Origin: Anaeromyces robustus
Lineage: Eukaryota; Neocallimastigomycota; Neocallimastigomycetes; Neocallimastigales; Neocallimastigaceae
Length of the DNA stretch: 32,500 bases
Direction: 5' to 3'
Assembly: GCA_002104895.1 (NCBI GenBank)
Contig: MCFG01000117.1
Span: 57,501-90,000, forward strand
Below are positions 17,825-31,100 of this stretch, piece after piece (the first letter of the stretch is position 1; each line of letters begins with the position of its first letter). The notes below the pieces were generated by a model. The model was not told the origin of the DNA. It did no database searches and worked only from the letters and a program-made list of their open reading frames with translations. Position numbers and translations under genes: made by a program.

Positions 17825-20082
17825 TATTATTATTATTTATTATAGATGAATTAGATTTTTCATCAATAACTTCCTTTTTAACTGGTGTTTTTATAAATAT
17901 ATCATCTGAAATAATAAAATATGATATAAAAAATAAAATCAATTAGTTGATATTCAAATTATAAAAATGAATATTATATATATATTATTCAATTAAAATA
18001 TTAAACAAAAATATAAGTGATAGCAATAATAATATATCATTTTTTTTCTAATTATTTTATTTTATTTTATTTTATTTTATTTTATTCTTTACTCTTTATT
18101 CTTTATTATTTTTTATTATTTATTTTATTTTTTTTTTTTTTTTACCTTTATATTTAGCTTTCTGTTCCTGATATTCACTTAATAATTGATAAATAAGTTC
18201 TCTTTTTTGATTATTGTCATTATTAATATTAACATTATTATTATTATTATTAATTTTAAAAGCATCATAATCATAAGGTGTTTTATATATAGTTTGTGGT
18301 ATATTACCATTTAAAAAGTTTGAACTTGGAGTTTTATAAATGGTTTGAGAAATATTTTTATTTGAAAAAGTAGATGTATTAATGTTTGATGAATTATTTT
18401 GTTTATTCAAAGGAGTTTTATAATTTAAAGTATCTTTTAAAGATAATTTCCCTGTTGAAAAATCAGAAATATCATCAACAAAAAACACTGAACTTTTTTT
18501 AGGGGTATAATAAAGATATTGAGAAGAATTATCATTTAAAACATCATTTTTATCATTTTCATTATTAATATTAGACGATGATGATAATGATGATGTTGTT
18601 CTAGCTTTTGATTTTTTGGTCATAAATTGTGAAGAATCATATTTATTAAAATCATGATATAACGATTGATCATTTAATAATTTTTTATTAATATTAATAT
18701 TAATATTATGAAGGGTATCATCACAAAGATTTTCATTAAAATAGTGACTTCTTCCATTGGTATCATTATAACTAGAATTATCATTAATTTTAGAATATGA
18801 ATTAGAATTGAAATTGAAATTGGAATTGAAATTGGAATTGGAATTTGAGCTTGAACTTGAATTTAAATTTAAATCTAAATTATTATTTATATGATGAGTA
18901 TAGGATGGCTTTACTCTAAAAAATTCAAAATCTGAAAAACTCTTATTATTGTAATTTTTATCTTTATTACTATTAATACTATCATTATTATTACTATTAT
19001 TATTTTCTTGCTTTCTCCGTAAAATTGAAAAATTTTCTCTTAAATCCTCAATCATAGATTCATAAGAACGTATCGTTGAACTTTGATTTTCATTAATTTT
19101 TTCAAGATTATTTAATTGTTTTTGAAGTACAGACATTGACTGAATTGTATCTTCATGTTCTTGAATAGTTAAAGTCTGATCTTGTATAGTTTTCTCTAGA
19201 AGTAATTGTTTTTCTTTTGATATTTCGTTAGATTCTTCATATGCATTAATAATATTCTGTATTTGATTTGCTCTTTTTTCTAATCCTTCTAAAGTATTCT
19301 GTGAATTCTTGTGTACTTTTTCATAATTTCTTAACAAATCTCGCAATTCTTTATTCGAATTTTCTAACTTTTCAATACGTTTTTGATTTTCCATGACAAT
19401 ATTTTCATAAATATTTATGGCCTCTTCAAGGCCTTCCATATCATAATTTTTTTTATATAATTGTTGTTCCATTTGATAATAATTATTTTTTAAATTATTT
19501 ATTTCTTGTTGTTTCTCAATTCTAAATTGATTTAATTCATTAACTTCAAAAGTTTTATTATCATAAAGTTCTTGAATTTTTTTTAATTCTAATTTATAAA
19601 ATTGAATATCTTTTCCATTTTTTTCTTCTAAATCCTTTTTACTCATATTTTCATACATTTTTATAATTTCTTCTAATTTACTTATTCTTAAAAGATGATT
19701 TGCTGTCAATTTTTCATTAATAGTCATATTACATTTTAATTGTATATTTTCTTGATTCATTTTTTCTAATGATATTCTTGATTTACTTAATTTAATATCA
19801 TAATCTTTTATTAAGTCTTCTTTATCTTTTAATAAAATATTGGTATCCTTAAGTGCATTATATAACCGATCATGTTTTTGTTTTTCATCATTAATTTCAT
19901 TAATATAAGATTTTATAAGTAATTTATACTCACTATAAAAATGTTTTATTTCATTAACAAATATAGTTCTATTTATCATACCTTGATCATACTTAAACAT
20001 TTCTAAAAGTTTTTTTATTTTTTTTTCAATCAATTTAATATTAATATTATTATTATTATCATTATCATTATCATCATCATCA

Positions 20083-20144
<62 letters not shown>

Positions 20145-22412
20145 ACGATTAACATTATCATCAATTTCCATAAGAATAAGCTTTTCTCTTAATTTATAAA
20201 TATCTTGTTTATAATGAATGATAGTATTCTCTAATTGTTGATTATTTTTAGAAATAATTTCAATGGTATTTTCATTTGTATCATTATCATTAAGTCTTGA
20301 TTGTAAATCAATTTCTAAAGTATTCTTTTCACTTTTTAAAATTTGATTTTCATTTTCTATTTTTTTAATCAATATTTTATTATCTTCAATTGTTGTCTTT
20401 AAATTTTTAATATTATCTTCATTAATTTTATAACTACTTCTCATAATTTCAATTTCTTTATCTTTTTTATCTATGTTTTGTTGTAATTTCTCAATTTGTT
20501 TTTCTAATCCTTGAATAATTACTTTTTGATGATCTAACGTTGTTTTCGCACTATCTGCCATAGCTTTATGGTGTTCTATTAAAGATTGGGATTCATTTAT
20601 AATTTTATTATCTTTGTTTTTTTGTCCCTCTAATTTATCTATAGTCTCTTCTAATTTTTCAATTTCTTTATTATTATTCTTAATAATGGATCCATGTTCC
20701 TTAATAACTGTTTCTAAAGTTATTATTTTATGCTTATTTGATTCTAAAAGTAAAGTTTGACTATTAATATTAGTATTTAATTTATTTATCATATCCAATT
20801 GTTCATTGATACATTCTTTTGATTCTTTTAATTGTAATTCATATTCTTCTATCTGGTTCTGCTTTTGTTCAACCAAAGTTTCAAGAAGATGACAAGTATT
20901 ACTAATATCATTATATTGATCCGTCAATTCCTTAAAACTTATATCTTTTGAAATTGGTAAAACTTCATTACTTATTAATTTATGATTATCCTCTTCTAAT
21001 TTTTTAGTTTTCATATTTATATCACTATTGATATTTAAATTTTCATTTATATTGGAATTATCAATAAATTTATTTATTCCTAAATTATTTTTATCACTAT
21101 TCTTTTTTTGATAGATATTATTACTTTCACCTATATTGTCATAATTATTTTTATTTCCAATTTTGTTATTGTTTCTATTATCATTCTCATTATCAATTCT
21201 ATCATCATTATTATTATTACTTTTATTATTAATTTTATTACTTATATAATTATTTATTTCAGAATTTTTATCCTTATCCTTATGATCCATATTTTGATAT
21301 TCTTTGCTTGATTTACAACTACTCTTATCTATATTTATATTTATATTAACTTCATTGTTTCCATCATTTAATTCTTTATTATCAAATTCATTATTATTTT
21401 TTATTATACTACTCTTTTCATATATTTCATTTATTTCATTATTATTTAAATTAATAATATCACTTTCATTGGTTACTGTATTACAATAAGTATTAGATAA
21501 TAAACTTTCTTTTTCAACTATTTTTCTTTCATGAGGTATATTTGTTTCATTATCTAAATCCTTATTTTCAATTTCAAATTTATTAGTATTTGCTTGATTA
21601 TGTTCGCTTAATTTCTTTTTTATATTAGTTAATTTTTCAATGTAAGGCTTATTATTCTCATTATAATTATTATTTGTTTCATTAATATCTGTTTTCAAAT
21701 GTTTATTAGCTGAACAAGTACAATTACTTTTAAAAAAATCTATTTCATTTTCTTGCTTTTTAACTATATTTTGATAATATTTAATAGTATCTTTCAATGA
21801 ATTTATAATGGTATTTTGCTTTTTCATTGTTTCAACATTATCATTAGTATTATTATTATTATTTTTATTATCGTTTTTATTATTATTAAATCGTTCTTCA
21901 TTTTTAGACACAATACTGTTTTCATGTATACTTTCTTCAATAATAACCTCACTACTAATATTATCATTTTTTTCTTTTAATAATGTTTCAAATTTTTTTA
22001 TTTGCATTAAGTAATTCAATATTTTTATCAGTTAATAATTTATTAATACTACTCAAATTTTTAATTTGATTTTCATAAGCTTGACATTGCTTTCTTAATT
22101 CTATTATTTCATTTTTATACTTTTCCTTTTCAATATAATTATCTGTTATAATTTCAGTTTCATTATTTTCAATAGAATTATTTTTATGTTGTTCATGTTT
22201 TCCAAAAAAAAACGTTTAAATAATAAAGTTGCACTGTTTCCATGTTTTATTTCATGTTTTTCATTTTGAATCTTAGCCTTTAAACCAATTATAAAAAGAT
22301 AATAATAATATAAAGAAATTATATATATGTACATAAAATATATATATTAAAATAAATAATAATAAATAAAAAATATTAATTAAGAAAATGTTTAATTATT
22401 TAATTATCTTAT

Positions 22413-22457
<45 letters not shown>

Positions 22458-22605
22458 CAAAATATTTATTTTGGTCTAATTTTAATTTTTTATCATTTTC
22501 TTTTCCTTCATCATCATCGTACTGTAAAGATCTTTTTTTCTTAATAAAATTGAAATTATTAGAATTTAAAGAACGATGAATTCCCGTTTTTGATGATTCA
22601 CTCAT
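17499..22605 (-). CDS. Large coiled-coil protein with TP-motif-rich C-terminal tail (function unknown)
   Basis: Not recognised as a named family. Model: exons 22605-22456, 22277-18146, 17905-17499, about 1,562 residues. Residues 1-50 are basic and contain KKKR and the tripeptide KEN (35-37). A long Glu/Lys/Asn/Ile coiled coil fills most of exon 2 to about residue 1100, broken by Asn/Asp runs. The last 350 residues are Ser/Asn-rich, with repeated Thr-Pro sites such as YYTPKK, NYKTPLNK, IYKTPSS, IYKTPYD, IKTPVKK and YTPPSQTKTP, several fitting the CDK form TPxK. Intron 1 begins GTTTTT inside a long T run, a weak donor, but exon phases match. Within exon 2 the coiled-coil frame is interrupted at a T9 run (about 22203-22211) and an A7 run (about 22003-22009), and the two shifts cancel. 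Introns could replace them (22455 to about 22120, and about 22063 to 21970, both in phase). By shape it could be a spindle-pole, centrosomal or kinetochore scaffold; that is inference only. Confidence 0.7.
17716..17850 (-). repeat. Asn-codon tract in the last exon of the coiled-coil gene
   Basis: About 40 asparagine codons, with AAC codons clustered in one block (17735-17765) and AAT codons in the rest. It separates one KTP motif from the final group of TP motifs. Confidence 0.9.
22417..22454. repeat. 38-nt poly-A (poly-T in the sense of the gene) at a 5' splice site
   Basis: An uninterrupted A run lies in intron 1 of the coiled-coil gene and begins immediately after the donor G, so the transcript reads GAG then GU followed by about 37 U. 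Length is likely to vary between individuals or assemblies. Confidence 0.9.
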
Positions 22606-23416
22606 TTTATATTATTCATTTTTTATAAAATGAATACTTCTTATTACTTTCTTTTATCAACACACCTTTGTATAAAAATAGATATTCTTATTTTAGTCTA
22701 TATTTATTTATTTATTTATATTATTATTATTACTATTATTATATACAATTAAAAAAAAATACTTTTATAAATAAAATTTAAATGTTTGCTAAAATAATTA
22801 ATTCAATTATCAATTATCAAAAAAAAAAAAACTATATCATAATAAAAATAATATATTATAAATAAAAACATTAATTATATATAGAGCATTTCAATAAAAA
22901 AATTGATTAATGTAACCACAAATATAATTATAATTATTATATTCTTATAATAATGATAATATATTGCATTATATATATTATATATTATTTTTTTATTAAA
23001 AAAATATTAAAAAAAAAAAATAAAATAAAATAAAAGGGCCAAAAATAATTTTTATTTATTTTATATTAAAATTAATATTTTATAATTTTAAATTTATTAA
23101 TTATTATAGATTGTTATTTTTAAGTTGTATAATTTATACAGAAAATTATTTTTTAATGATGATTTTAAATATAAAAAAAAATTAAATAAAAAAAGATTAA
23201 ATAAATATAATAATAAAAATAATTAATTTTTATAAATATTTAAAATATAAATCGTCTATAACTATTAAAAAAGAATAAAAAAATTTTATAAAATAATAAA
23301 TTATTACAATAAATAAGAAAAAAATTAATTTATATAAAAAATAAAAAATGTTATATTAAAAAAAGAAATCTATGTATAATAAAAAAATAATACTCAAAAT
23401 ATAAGAAAAAAAAAAA
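22606..23416. other. Intergenic region between the coiled-coil gene and the PARP-finger gene
   Basis: 811 bp with A/T runs only. It should contain the promoter of the coiled-coil gene (minus strand, start 22605) and the 3' flank of the PARP-finger gene. No further gene is seen. Confidence 0.6.
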
Positions 23417-24917
23417 TCAATTCTTCTTCTTTGTAATTTTTGTATTTTTACTTTGAATTTTCTTCTTTAACTTATTTAATATATCATCACTTTTTGATGT
23501 AGCTGTATTCTTATTATTCTTATTACTAACTTTTTGATTTTTAGCTTTAGTTTTATTATTTTTAGCAGCAGCATTAGTAGTAGTTTTTGATTTTTTAATA
23601 TTGTTCTTTTTAGAATTTTGAGTAGAACCTAATTTTTTACTAAGTTGACGAATAGCATCATTAATCTTATTTTCACTTAATCCACCTACTGATAGTCCTG
23701 TTTTAGCCTTCTTTATAATTTTTGTTTTAGTTGGTTTTGCTTTAGTATTAACATCTTTTTCATCACTTGTATTATCTTTTGCTTTGGTATTGGTGCTTTT
23801 ATTTGTTTTAGTATTGGCCTTTCTTTGTTGTGGAGTTTTTTTATTTAATTCTGCTTTTGGTTTCGATTTAGTTTTAGAATTATCCTTTTTAGAAGCATTT
23901 TTATCTAATTCAATTCTAATTTCGTCTGGTACATCATTCCATGTAGCATCAACTTTAATAATAATAAATGTATAAGAGATTTCAAAATTTTATATAAAAA
24001 TTAAATATCACATTAAAGAATAGTATTTTTACTTAATAAAATTAATTCTTTCTATAAATTTTTTTATTGTCGCTTGATTCAAAATTTACCTCCAAGATTA
24101 GCTAATTGAACAATTCTTTGCTTATCAACATCTGATAATTTATCATAACCTCTAATTTTTTCTGGAGTAATTTCTAAAATTTTTTCAACCATCTATTTTT
24201 ATTTTAAAATTTTAAATTTAGTTTTTCAATAATATTACTTTACTATAATTAATTATAATGAATGAAAAAATAATATATATATATATATATAAATGTGTCT
24301 TTTATATTATGAACCTTGAAACAATCGAAATGCCACCATCTTAAAATTAAAATAAAAAAAAATTAAAATTAAATTTTAATAACATAAATTGAAAATTTAT
24401 ATACATTAAAATAAATTAATACAACTTTTATTTAAAAAAAATAATAACTAAAAATATTATTATTATTATTATTATTGTTATTATTATTATTATTATTATT
24501 ATTTAATATACCTGTATGTTGCCATACTCTTCTTTACCTATTAAATAATAATATTTTAAAAATTATAAATTGGTTATAAATCTTGGAGGTAAATTTTGAA
24601 TAAAGCGACAATAAAAAAAAAAAATTATAAAAAGAATTTAATAAATAAAAATAATATATATATTTATTATAAATACCTTTTTTGAAAAACGAGATAATTC
24701 ACCAATTCTTAAAGCATTACGTTTAATAGCTTTATTACATTCTGCACACTAATTCAAAATATAAAATATATAAAAATTAATTATGAAATCTCAATTTATA
24801 CATATTAAATTTAAAACTATTATACTAATCTTAAATATTTATAATAAAATAATAATAAAATAAGTGTACTTTTGATTTATCACTTTCAGCATATTCAAAA
24901 CAATAAGTAATTAACAT
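23417..24917 (-). CDS. Single PARP-type zinc finger protein with lysine-rich tail
   Basis: Exons in reading order: 24917-24870, 24748-24677, 24537-24512, 24339-24315, 24192-24090, 23952-23417. All junctions are GT-AG and in phase, giving 269 residues. Residues 9-57 form a PARP-type zinc finger: C17 and C20 (KCAECNKAI), then an RIGELSRF segment and H52, C55 in RWWHFDCF. This finger class recognises DNA ends and nicks in PARP1 and DNA ligase III (family knowledge). The segment IRGYDKLSDVDKQRIVQL follows the finger, as in other members. From about 110 onward the protein is Lys/Asn/Thr-rich, with one ordered-looking patch (LSENKINDAIRQLSKKLG). No PARP catalytic domain is present, so it is probably a DNA-end or chromatin binder rather than an ADP-ribosyltransferase. 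Exons 3 and 4 are only 26 and 25 nt and together encode the second half of the finger. A nearly perfect inverted repeat inside the gene is listed separately. The start is the first ATG in frame with the finger. Confidence 0.9.
24059..24619. repeat. Inverted repeat within the PARP-finger gene (arms 24059-24099 and 24579-24619)
   Basis: The two 41-nt arms are reverse complements with a single mismatch, and weaker similarity continues beyond. The left arm covers the last 10 nt of exon 5, its 5' splice site and the start of intron 5. The right arm lies in intron 2, about 42 nt before exon 3. In the transcript the arms could pair, looping out exons 3, 4 and 5 and hiding the intron 5 donor. Confidence 0.92.
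24467..24503. repeat. (TTA)n in intron 3 of the PARP-finger gene
   Basis: About 12 TTA units with one TTG lie just downstream, in gene sense, of the 26-nt exon 3. No other feature is seen in this intron. Confidence 0.75.
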
Positions 24918-25828
24918 TTTTTTTATACTCTATCCTTTTAAAAAAAAAATAATACTAATAATAATTTTTTTTATAAAAAATAATTATATAATTATATAAT
25001 TTTATATAAATTTTTATTTAAAATAAATAAAAAATAGAACAGAAAATTAAATTTTGATTGATTTTTACCAATCATTATTAATCATAATTGAAGTAAAAAA
25101 ATTTTTTTAAATAATTAAAAATTTTTATTATTATAATATATCTTTTATTTATTTTTTTTTTTTTTTTTTTTTTTTTTTGATATTATCTTTGTTTAATGTA
25201 TTTAAAAATATTTAACATTTATAGTAAAATTAAAATTATTACATAAATATATTAATCTATATTTATAATGAAAAAGAAAATAAAATTAAAAACAAATAAA
25301 TCATGATAAATAATTAAATATATATATGTATTATATTAATATTATAAAATTTCGTATATACACTATTTTGAAAAAAAAAAAATAAAATAAATTAATATAA
25401 ATTAATAAATAAATATAAAAAATAAAAAATAAAAAACTTTAATAAATAATCAATTAAAATTGTAATATTACAGTTTATAAATGAAAATGAAAATAAGAAT
25501 TAAATGAAAAAGAAAAGAAAAAAAAAATGTTAAATATAAAAACAAAAAATATATATATTATATTCTAATAATCTAATAATTTAAATATATATATAAAAAG
25601 AAATTAATAATAATAAATGAAAAAAATAAATATATGTAGATATATTTATTCTTTTTTTTTAAAGGATATATTAATTAGATTATTTAAAAAAAATGTAAAA
25701 AGAAGAATAAAAAATATAAAAGAAATGATATTATATATTAATTATTGAATATTTAATAATAATAAAAAACGAATGATTATATGATTTCATTAATAAAAGA
25801 GATAGTTGATGATTAGCAATTTTCACTA
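24918..25828. other. Intergenic region upstream of the PARP-finger gene
   Basis: 911 bp holding the 5' flank of the PARP-finger gene and the 3' flank of the Snt2-like gene. A 27-nt poly-T run (about 25152-25178) is the only distinct element. No gene is seen. Confidence 0.6.
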
Positions 25829-26173
25829 TTATAAAGTTTCATATTTTGTCAATTGGTCAATAATTTTTTCTTTTATTATCCAGTAACATTTATGACAATA
25901 TAAGCTTTTATCAGAAATTAAAGATGACAAAGAATTATTTTCATCATTAATATCATTATTATTGGAATCATTATTGGAATTATTATTGGAATTATTATTG
26001 GAATTATTATTAGAATTATTATTAGAATTATTATTAGAATCATTATTAGAATCATTATTAGAATTATTATTAGAATCATTATTAGAATTATTATTAGAAT
26101 TATTATTAGAATTATTATTAGAATCATTATTAGAATTATTATTAGAATCATTATTAGAATTATTATTATTAGA

Positions 26174-26216
<43 letters not shown>

Positions 26217-28108
26217 TATTATTATTATTATTATTATTAGAATCATTATTATGGGTTATATTATCAGATTCATGATTAATTGAATCTGAGACAAGTGATA
26301 TATAACCATTATCACCATTATTATCATGATTGTTATAGTTATTGCTGTTGTTTAAATATAAAAATGATTTAGATAGTTAATACATTCTTTTTTAGCTTTC
26401 TCTTTTATTAAAGAATGTTCATTTGAATCGATTTCCATTTTATCTTCTATTATTTCTTCATTCTTTTTATTCTTTTCATCTTCTTTATCTTTTTCTTTTT
26501 CCTCTTCTTCTTCTTCTTTTTCTTCTTCTTCCTCAATATCAAATTCTTCATCAATTAATTCATTAATCATTTCTAATAATTCTTTTCTTTTCCACCATAC
26601 CGGTGAAATCTTTTCATTACATTTTCTACATTGAATAATATTATCATCATCAGGATTTTGTATTTCATTCATCTTATCATCATCAAATATAATATCAGTT
26701 GTATTATTTATATGACATTTACAAATTTCTGGTATAATTTGACTAACTATATTATTATAATTTTTATTATTTGAAATTTGTTTATATTCTTGAATAAATT
26801 TTTTATATCTTCTGTAATATTTAATCCTTCATTAAATTTCATCAATTTATCATCACTTGATAATTCCATTTCTGAACTTGATTCATTCTCCTTTTATTTA
26901 ATATAATATAATATAATAATATTATTAATAAAAAAAATTAAAATTAAATTAAAAAAAAAAAAAAAAATTATAAATTTATTTTATATACATATTTAAATAA
27001 ATACTTACTAATAATGCCTTAGTATGGTCAAAACAATAAATAGCTGCATAAAGATTACCATTTCTACCACTCTCTTCTATTGAAAATCTTTGATGATTTG
27101 TTGATGCACATGTTACGTGAAAAGATTTTGAACATCCTTTCCAATGACATGTAACGCAAACACCGTAAGATTCATCACATATACAACATTTCTATATATT
27201 TAGTAAATAATAATAATAATATAAACATATATATTAATAAAATTATTTAATTTATACTAATAGCAAAAATTATATAATTAATAATTTTTTTTTTTACTTT
27301 TTTCCATTTCTTTTCATCTATTAAATTAATAAATTCTATAGGTTCCATAGTCCTTGTATTGCCATATTTTACTTCAGGTATAAATAACGAACATAATACA
27401 TGAGCCCAATTATTCGAGAATGTCAATTTTACAGCATCTTCTTCTTCATTTTTCTTAATATTGCATAAAACGCAAGTATAATTCTTTATATATATATATA
27501 ATATATTATTTTATAAAAATTATAATTATTAATATAAATATCAATAATAATAATAATATTATTATTATTATACAATAAATATAATATAATAATACCATTG
27601 ATGAGCGTTGATTATCCTTATTTTTACATCTTGAACATTGCCAATTCATTGTTTCCTCTTCAATTATACCATAACAACCTAGATATATATATAATATAAA
27701 AAAAATATAGATTTTGAGTATTTTTATATATATTAATAATAAATAAATGAATAAATAAATAAATAAATAAATAAATAAAACATACTTTTATGTACTCTTA
27801 ATTTACAAACTGAACATTGGACAATTGGATTCCAATGAGTATCATATGAATCTAAACATATACTACATGGTATAATAATTTCTTCAGGTTCTGGTTCTTC
27901 CACTTGTTGCAAATTCTCATTTTTAAATTTAACTATTTCTTCGGAATTTGAAAGTTCATGTTCAGATGATGATAACTTTTTTATTATTAACATTGTTGTT
28001 GATGTTGTTATTTTATTTAAATATTAATAATATTTATTGAAAATATTCATTTATATTAATTCATTATATATATTAAAAATTTTAAATTTATTAAATATAA
28101 TATATGAA

Positions 28109-28155
<47 letters not shown>

Positions 28156-31100
28156 AATTATTAAAAATATAAATATATATATTATAATTATAAATTCTAT
28201 ATTCTATTACCTGTGACTGTGATCTAACTTTTTTAGTATTACGTTTTTTTATTTTTTGTTTTTCTTCTTCACGTTTTCTCTTCAATTTACCTAAAATAAA
28301 TAAATAATAAAAATATAATATATTTAAATGCAGAGCAAAATAAAATTTAAATATATTATATATGTTATAAGTTAAATATAATTATATATAACAATATTAA
28401 TAAATAATAAAATAATATACATATAAATATTTGTTATTATAATATAATATAAAGATATTAATTACCATTATCTTTATTCTTTTTATCATGAACTGGTTTT
28501 GGGGTATAATATTTTAACCAGTAAATTAAACATTCTTCACACATAGTTTTCGAAATACTATTTTCATTAATTAAAACAATTTCATTACAATTACTACACA
28601 TAATACTTTCAGTTTTGAGAAGTTTATTTTCATCATCTTCATCTTCATCATCATTATCATCTTTATTAATACTACTTTTAACATTTTCTTCATCTTTTTA
28701 TTATTATTTGCTTCATTATTTTCTTTATTTATTTTTGATGTATCATTATCAGTTTTGTCATTTGTTAATTCTTTACCATTATCTTCCTCTTTTTTTATAT
28801 TATCTTTATTATCTTTATCTTTATTTTTATCATCTGAATTATTCTCTAAATCAGCAAATACTTTTCTATAAAAATAATAACATATAAAAAATATTAATAA
28901 TGTAATTAGAATAATTATAAAAATGGTTTATATATATATATATCGCTAATATTTTTTTTTCTTTTTATTTATTTATTAATTCAATAATCTAATATAATAT
29001 TATATTAATTATTTTATTTTATTTTATATGAAATTTACCCAGGTCTGTGAACTTTACAAAATTGTGAATAAATTAATCTATATCTTTTAGTTTTTTTCCA
29101 TCTATAGAAATATTGAACAACATCCTTTCTTCTTTTTGTTGGAACTTCCTGTTTTACATATTGTAATTCATGACCATATTTAATCTAAATTAAATCCATA
29201 AAAAAAATAAAATAAAATAAAATAAATTTCAAAAAAATCAATATATATATTAATACATATAGAATAAAATATATATTAATTATCATAATAAATAAATATA
29301 TATAAATAAAATTTTATTATAATTATTATTACAATTCCATTTTCAAATTGTTTAATTTCTGTTTTTGACCATGTTGGTAAATCTAAATCTTTCAATGTAA
29401 TTTTCTTCATGATAGAAAATGAGTTATCAATATCATAATTATTTTTATGTAATTCTAATAAAGCACGATCAAATAAATCCATATTCTGTATTTCTGGATG
29501 ACATTCTTTTACATTTTTTACATAATTATTAACTTTTTCATCTTCCCAATCATCAGGTTTGGAATATACTAATTCATATTTACTTCCACGTAAACCAACA
29601 GGTGTTTCCTCTATAATATAGATAATTAATAATTAAGAAAAAATAATAATAATAATAATACCAATGTAAATATATATATACAAGAGAATAACATTAGTAT
29701 TATTATTAAATAAATATAATTTGATATAAAATTAAAAAAAATAATAAATTAAATTAAATAAATATATAATATATATTATAATAATTTATTAATGAATAAT
29801 AATAATAATTTAATCTGTGTGTAATTTAAATGGTTTTATATAATAAATATAAAATTATTAAAAATATACCTTTAAATTTTCCACGTTTTTTTCTACCCTT
29901 ACTTTTAGAATTATTATTATGAGAGCGTTCTTGATTTTCATTTTCTAATGAAGCATCATATTTAGTTATCTGTTCATCAAGATTTATTTTTTTTCCTCTT
30001 CAATTTCTTCTGGTGTAAGAAGATCAGGTATCTCTGATTGATATTTTTTCCCTGTCCTACTACATGTTTTTGGGAAAATATCAGTTGGGTCTAAATTATC
30101 TATTTATATCAATGAAAAAAAAAAAAAAAAAAAAAAAAGATATATATATAAATAAATAAAAATATTAAAGGTATATATTAAAGATGAAAATGTGAATGAA
30201 ATTAATATATAACAAAATTAAAACATTATAATTATATATATTATATATATTTAGAATTATTATTATTATTTATAAATTTACCATTTAAAAAAGAATATCT
30301 TCGTGATATGTCACCGAAATAAATATAAGGCCATTTTGGTTCTTCAAATTGATCTTTTTTAATATTAAAAAAATATAATAATAATAGTAATAATAATAAT
30401 ATATTAATATAAAATAAATTATAATATATATTAAAAAAATGATTTTAATTTAAATTTAATAAAATAATTATTAAATATATATATATATTATTTATATATG
30501 CATATAAAATATATTTTTTAAAAATAAAAATAAAATAATTTTTAAAAATATATATATATATATATTTATATGCATCTAAAATATATTTTTAAAAAAAAAA
30601 TTAAAAAAAGATTATAAAATAATCCATTATTAAACTATACCAGCATTAGGAGGTATGATATTACGTTTAGGTAAAATTTCGTTTTTTTTCTCCTTTGCTT
30701 TAGCAGATTCAATAATTTTTTTCAATTTTTCTATATATATTTTTTTACGATCTTTTATATTATGATGAATATTTCGAAATTCATCCATATTTAAACCATT
30801 ATTTTCGTTTTCCTCTTCTTCTTTTAAATCAGCTAAAATACCTAAACAATCTAAACATTCCCATGCATACCCTTTAGGTGGTTTTTTAGTTAATGGTGGA
30901 TCTATACAATACATATGAAATTTTCGATGACAATGTAAACAATCCAATAAAACATCATTATCTACCCATTTTTCACAAACAGCGCATTCTCTTTTTTCAA
31001 CAAAATCTGAAGCTTTTCCATCATCTACAATAATAAATTTATATGGATAAAATGCTTGAATTAAAGTATCTGATAAATTTCTAATTTCTTCAACAGGTAC

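Noticed and set aside
25918-26151. Ile/Leu-rich minus-strand frame ending at 25918
   Set aside because: It is the shifted reading of the Asn/Ser tract after a one-base loss; the Asn frame leads to a sensible CHKC-containing end.
26286-26383. Reading through the 98-nt stretch as coding sequence, with an extra T in a T5 run
   Set aside because: A GTATTA...CTCAG intron fits the phase without any base change, so the intron is preferred, although not proven.
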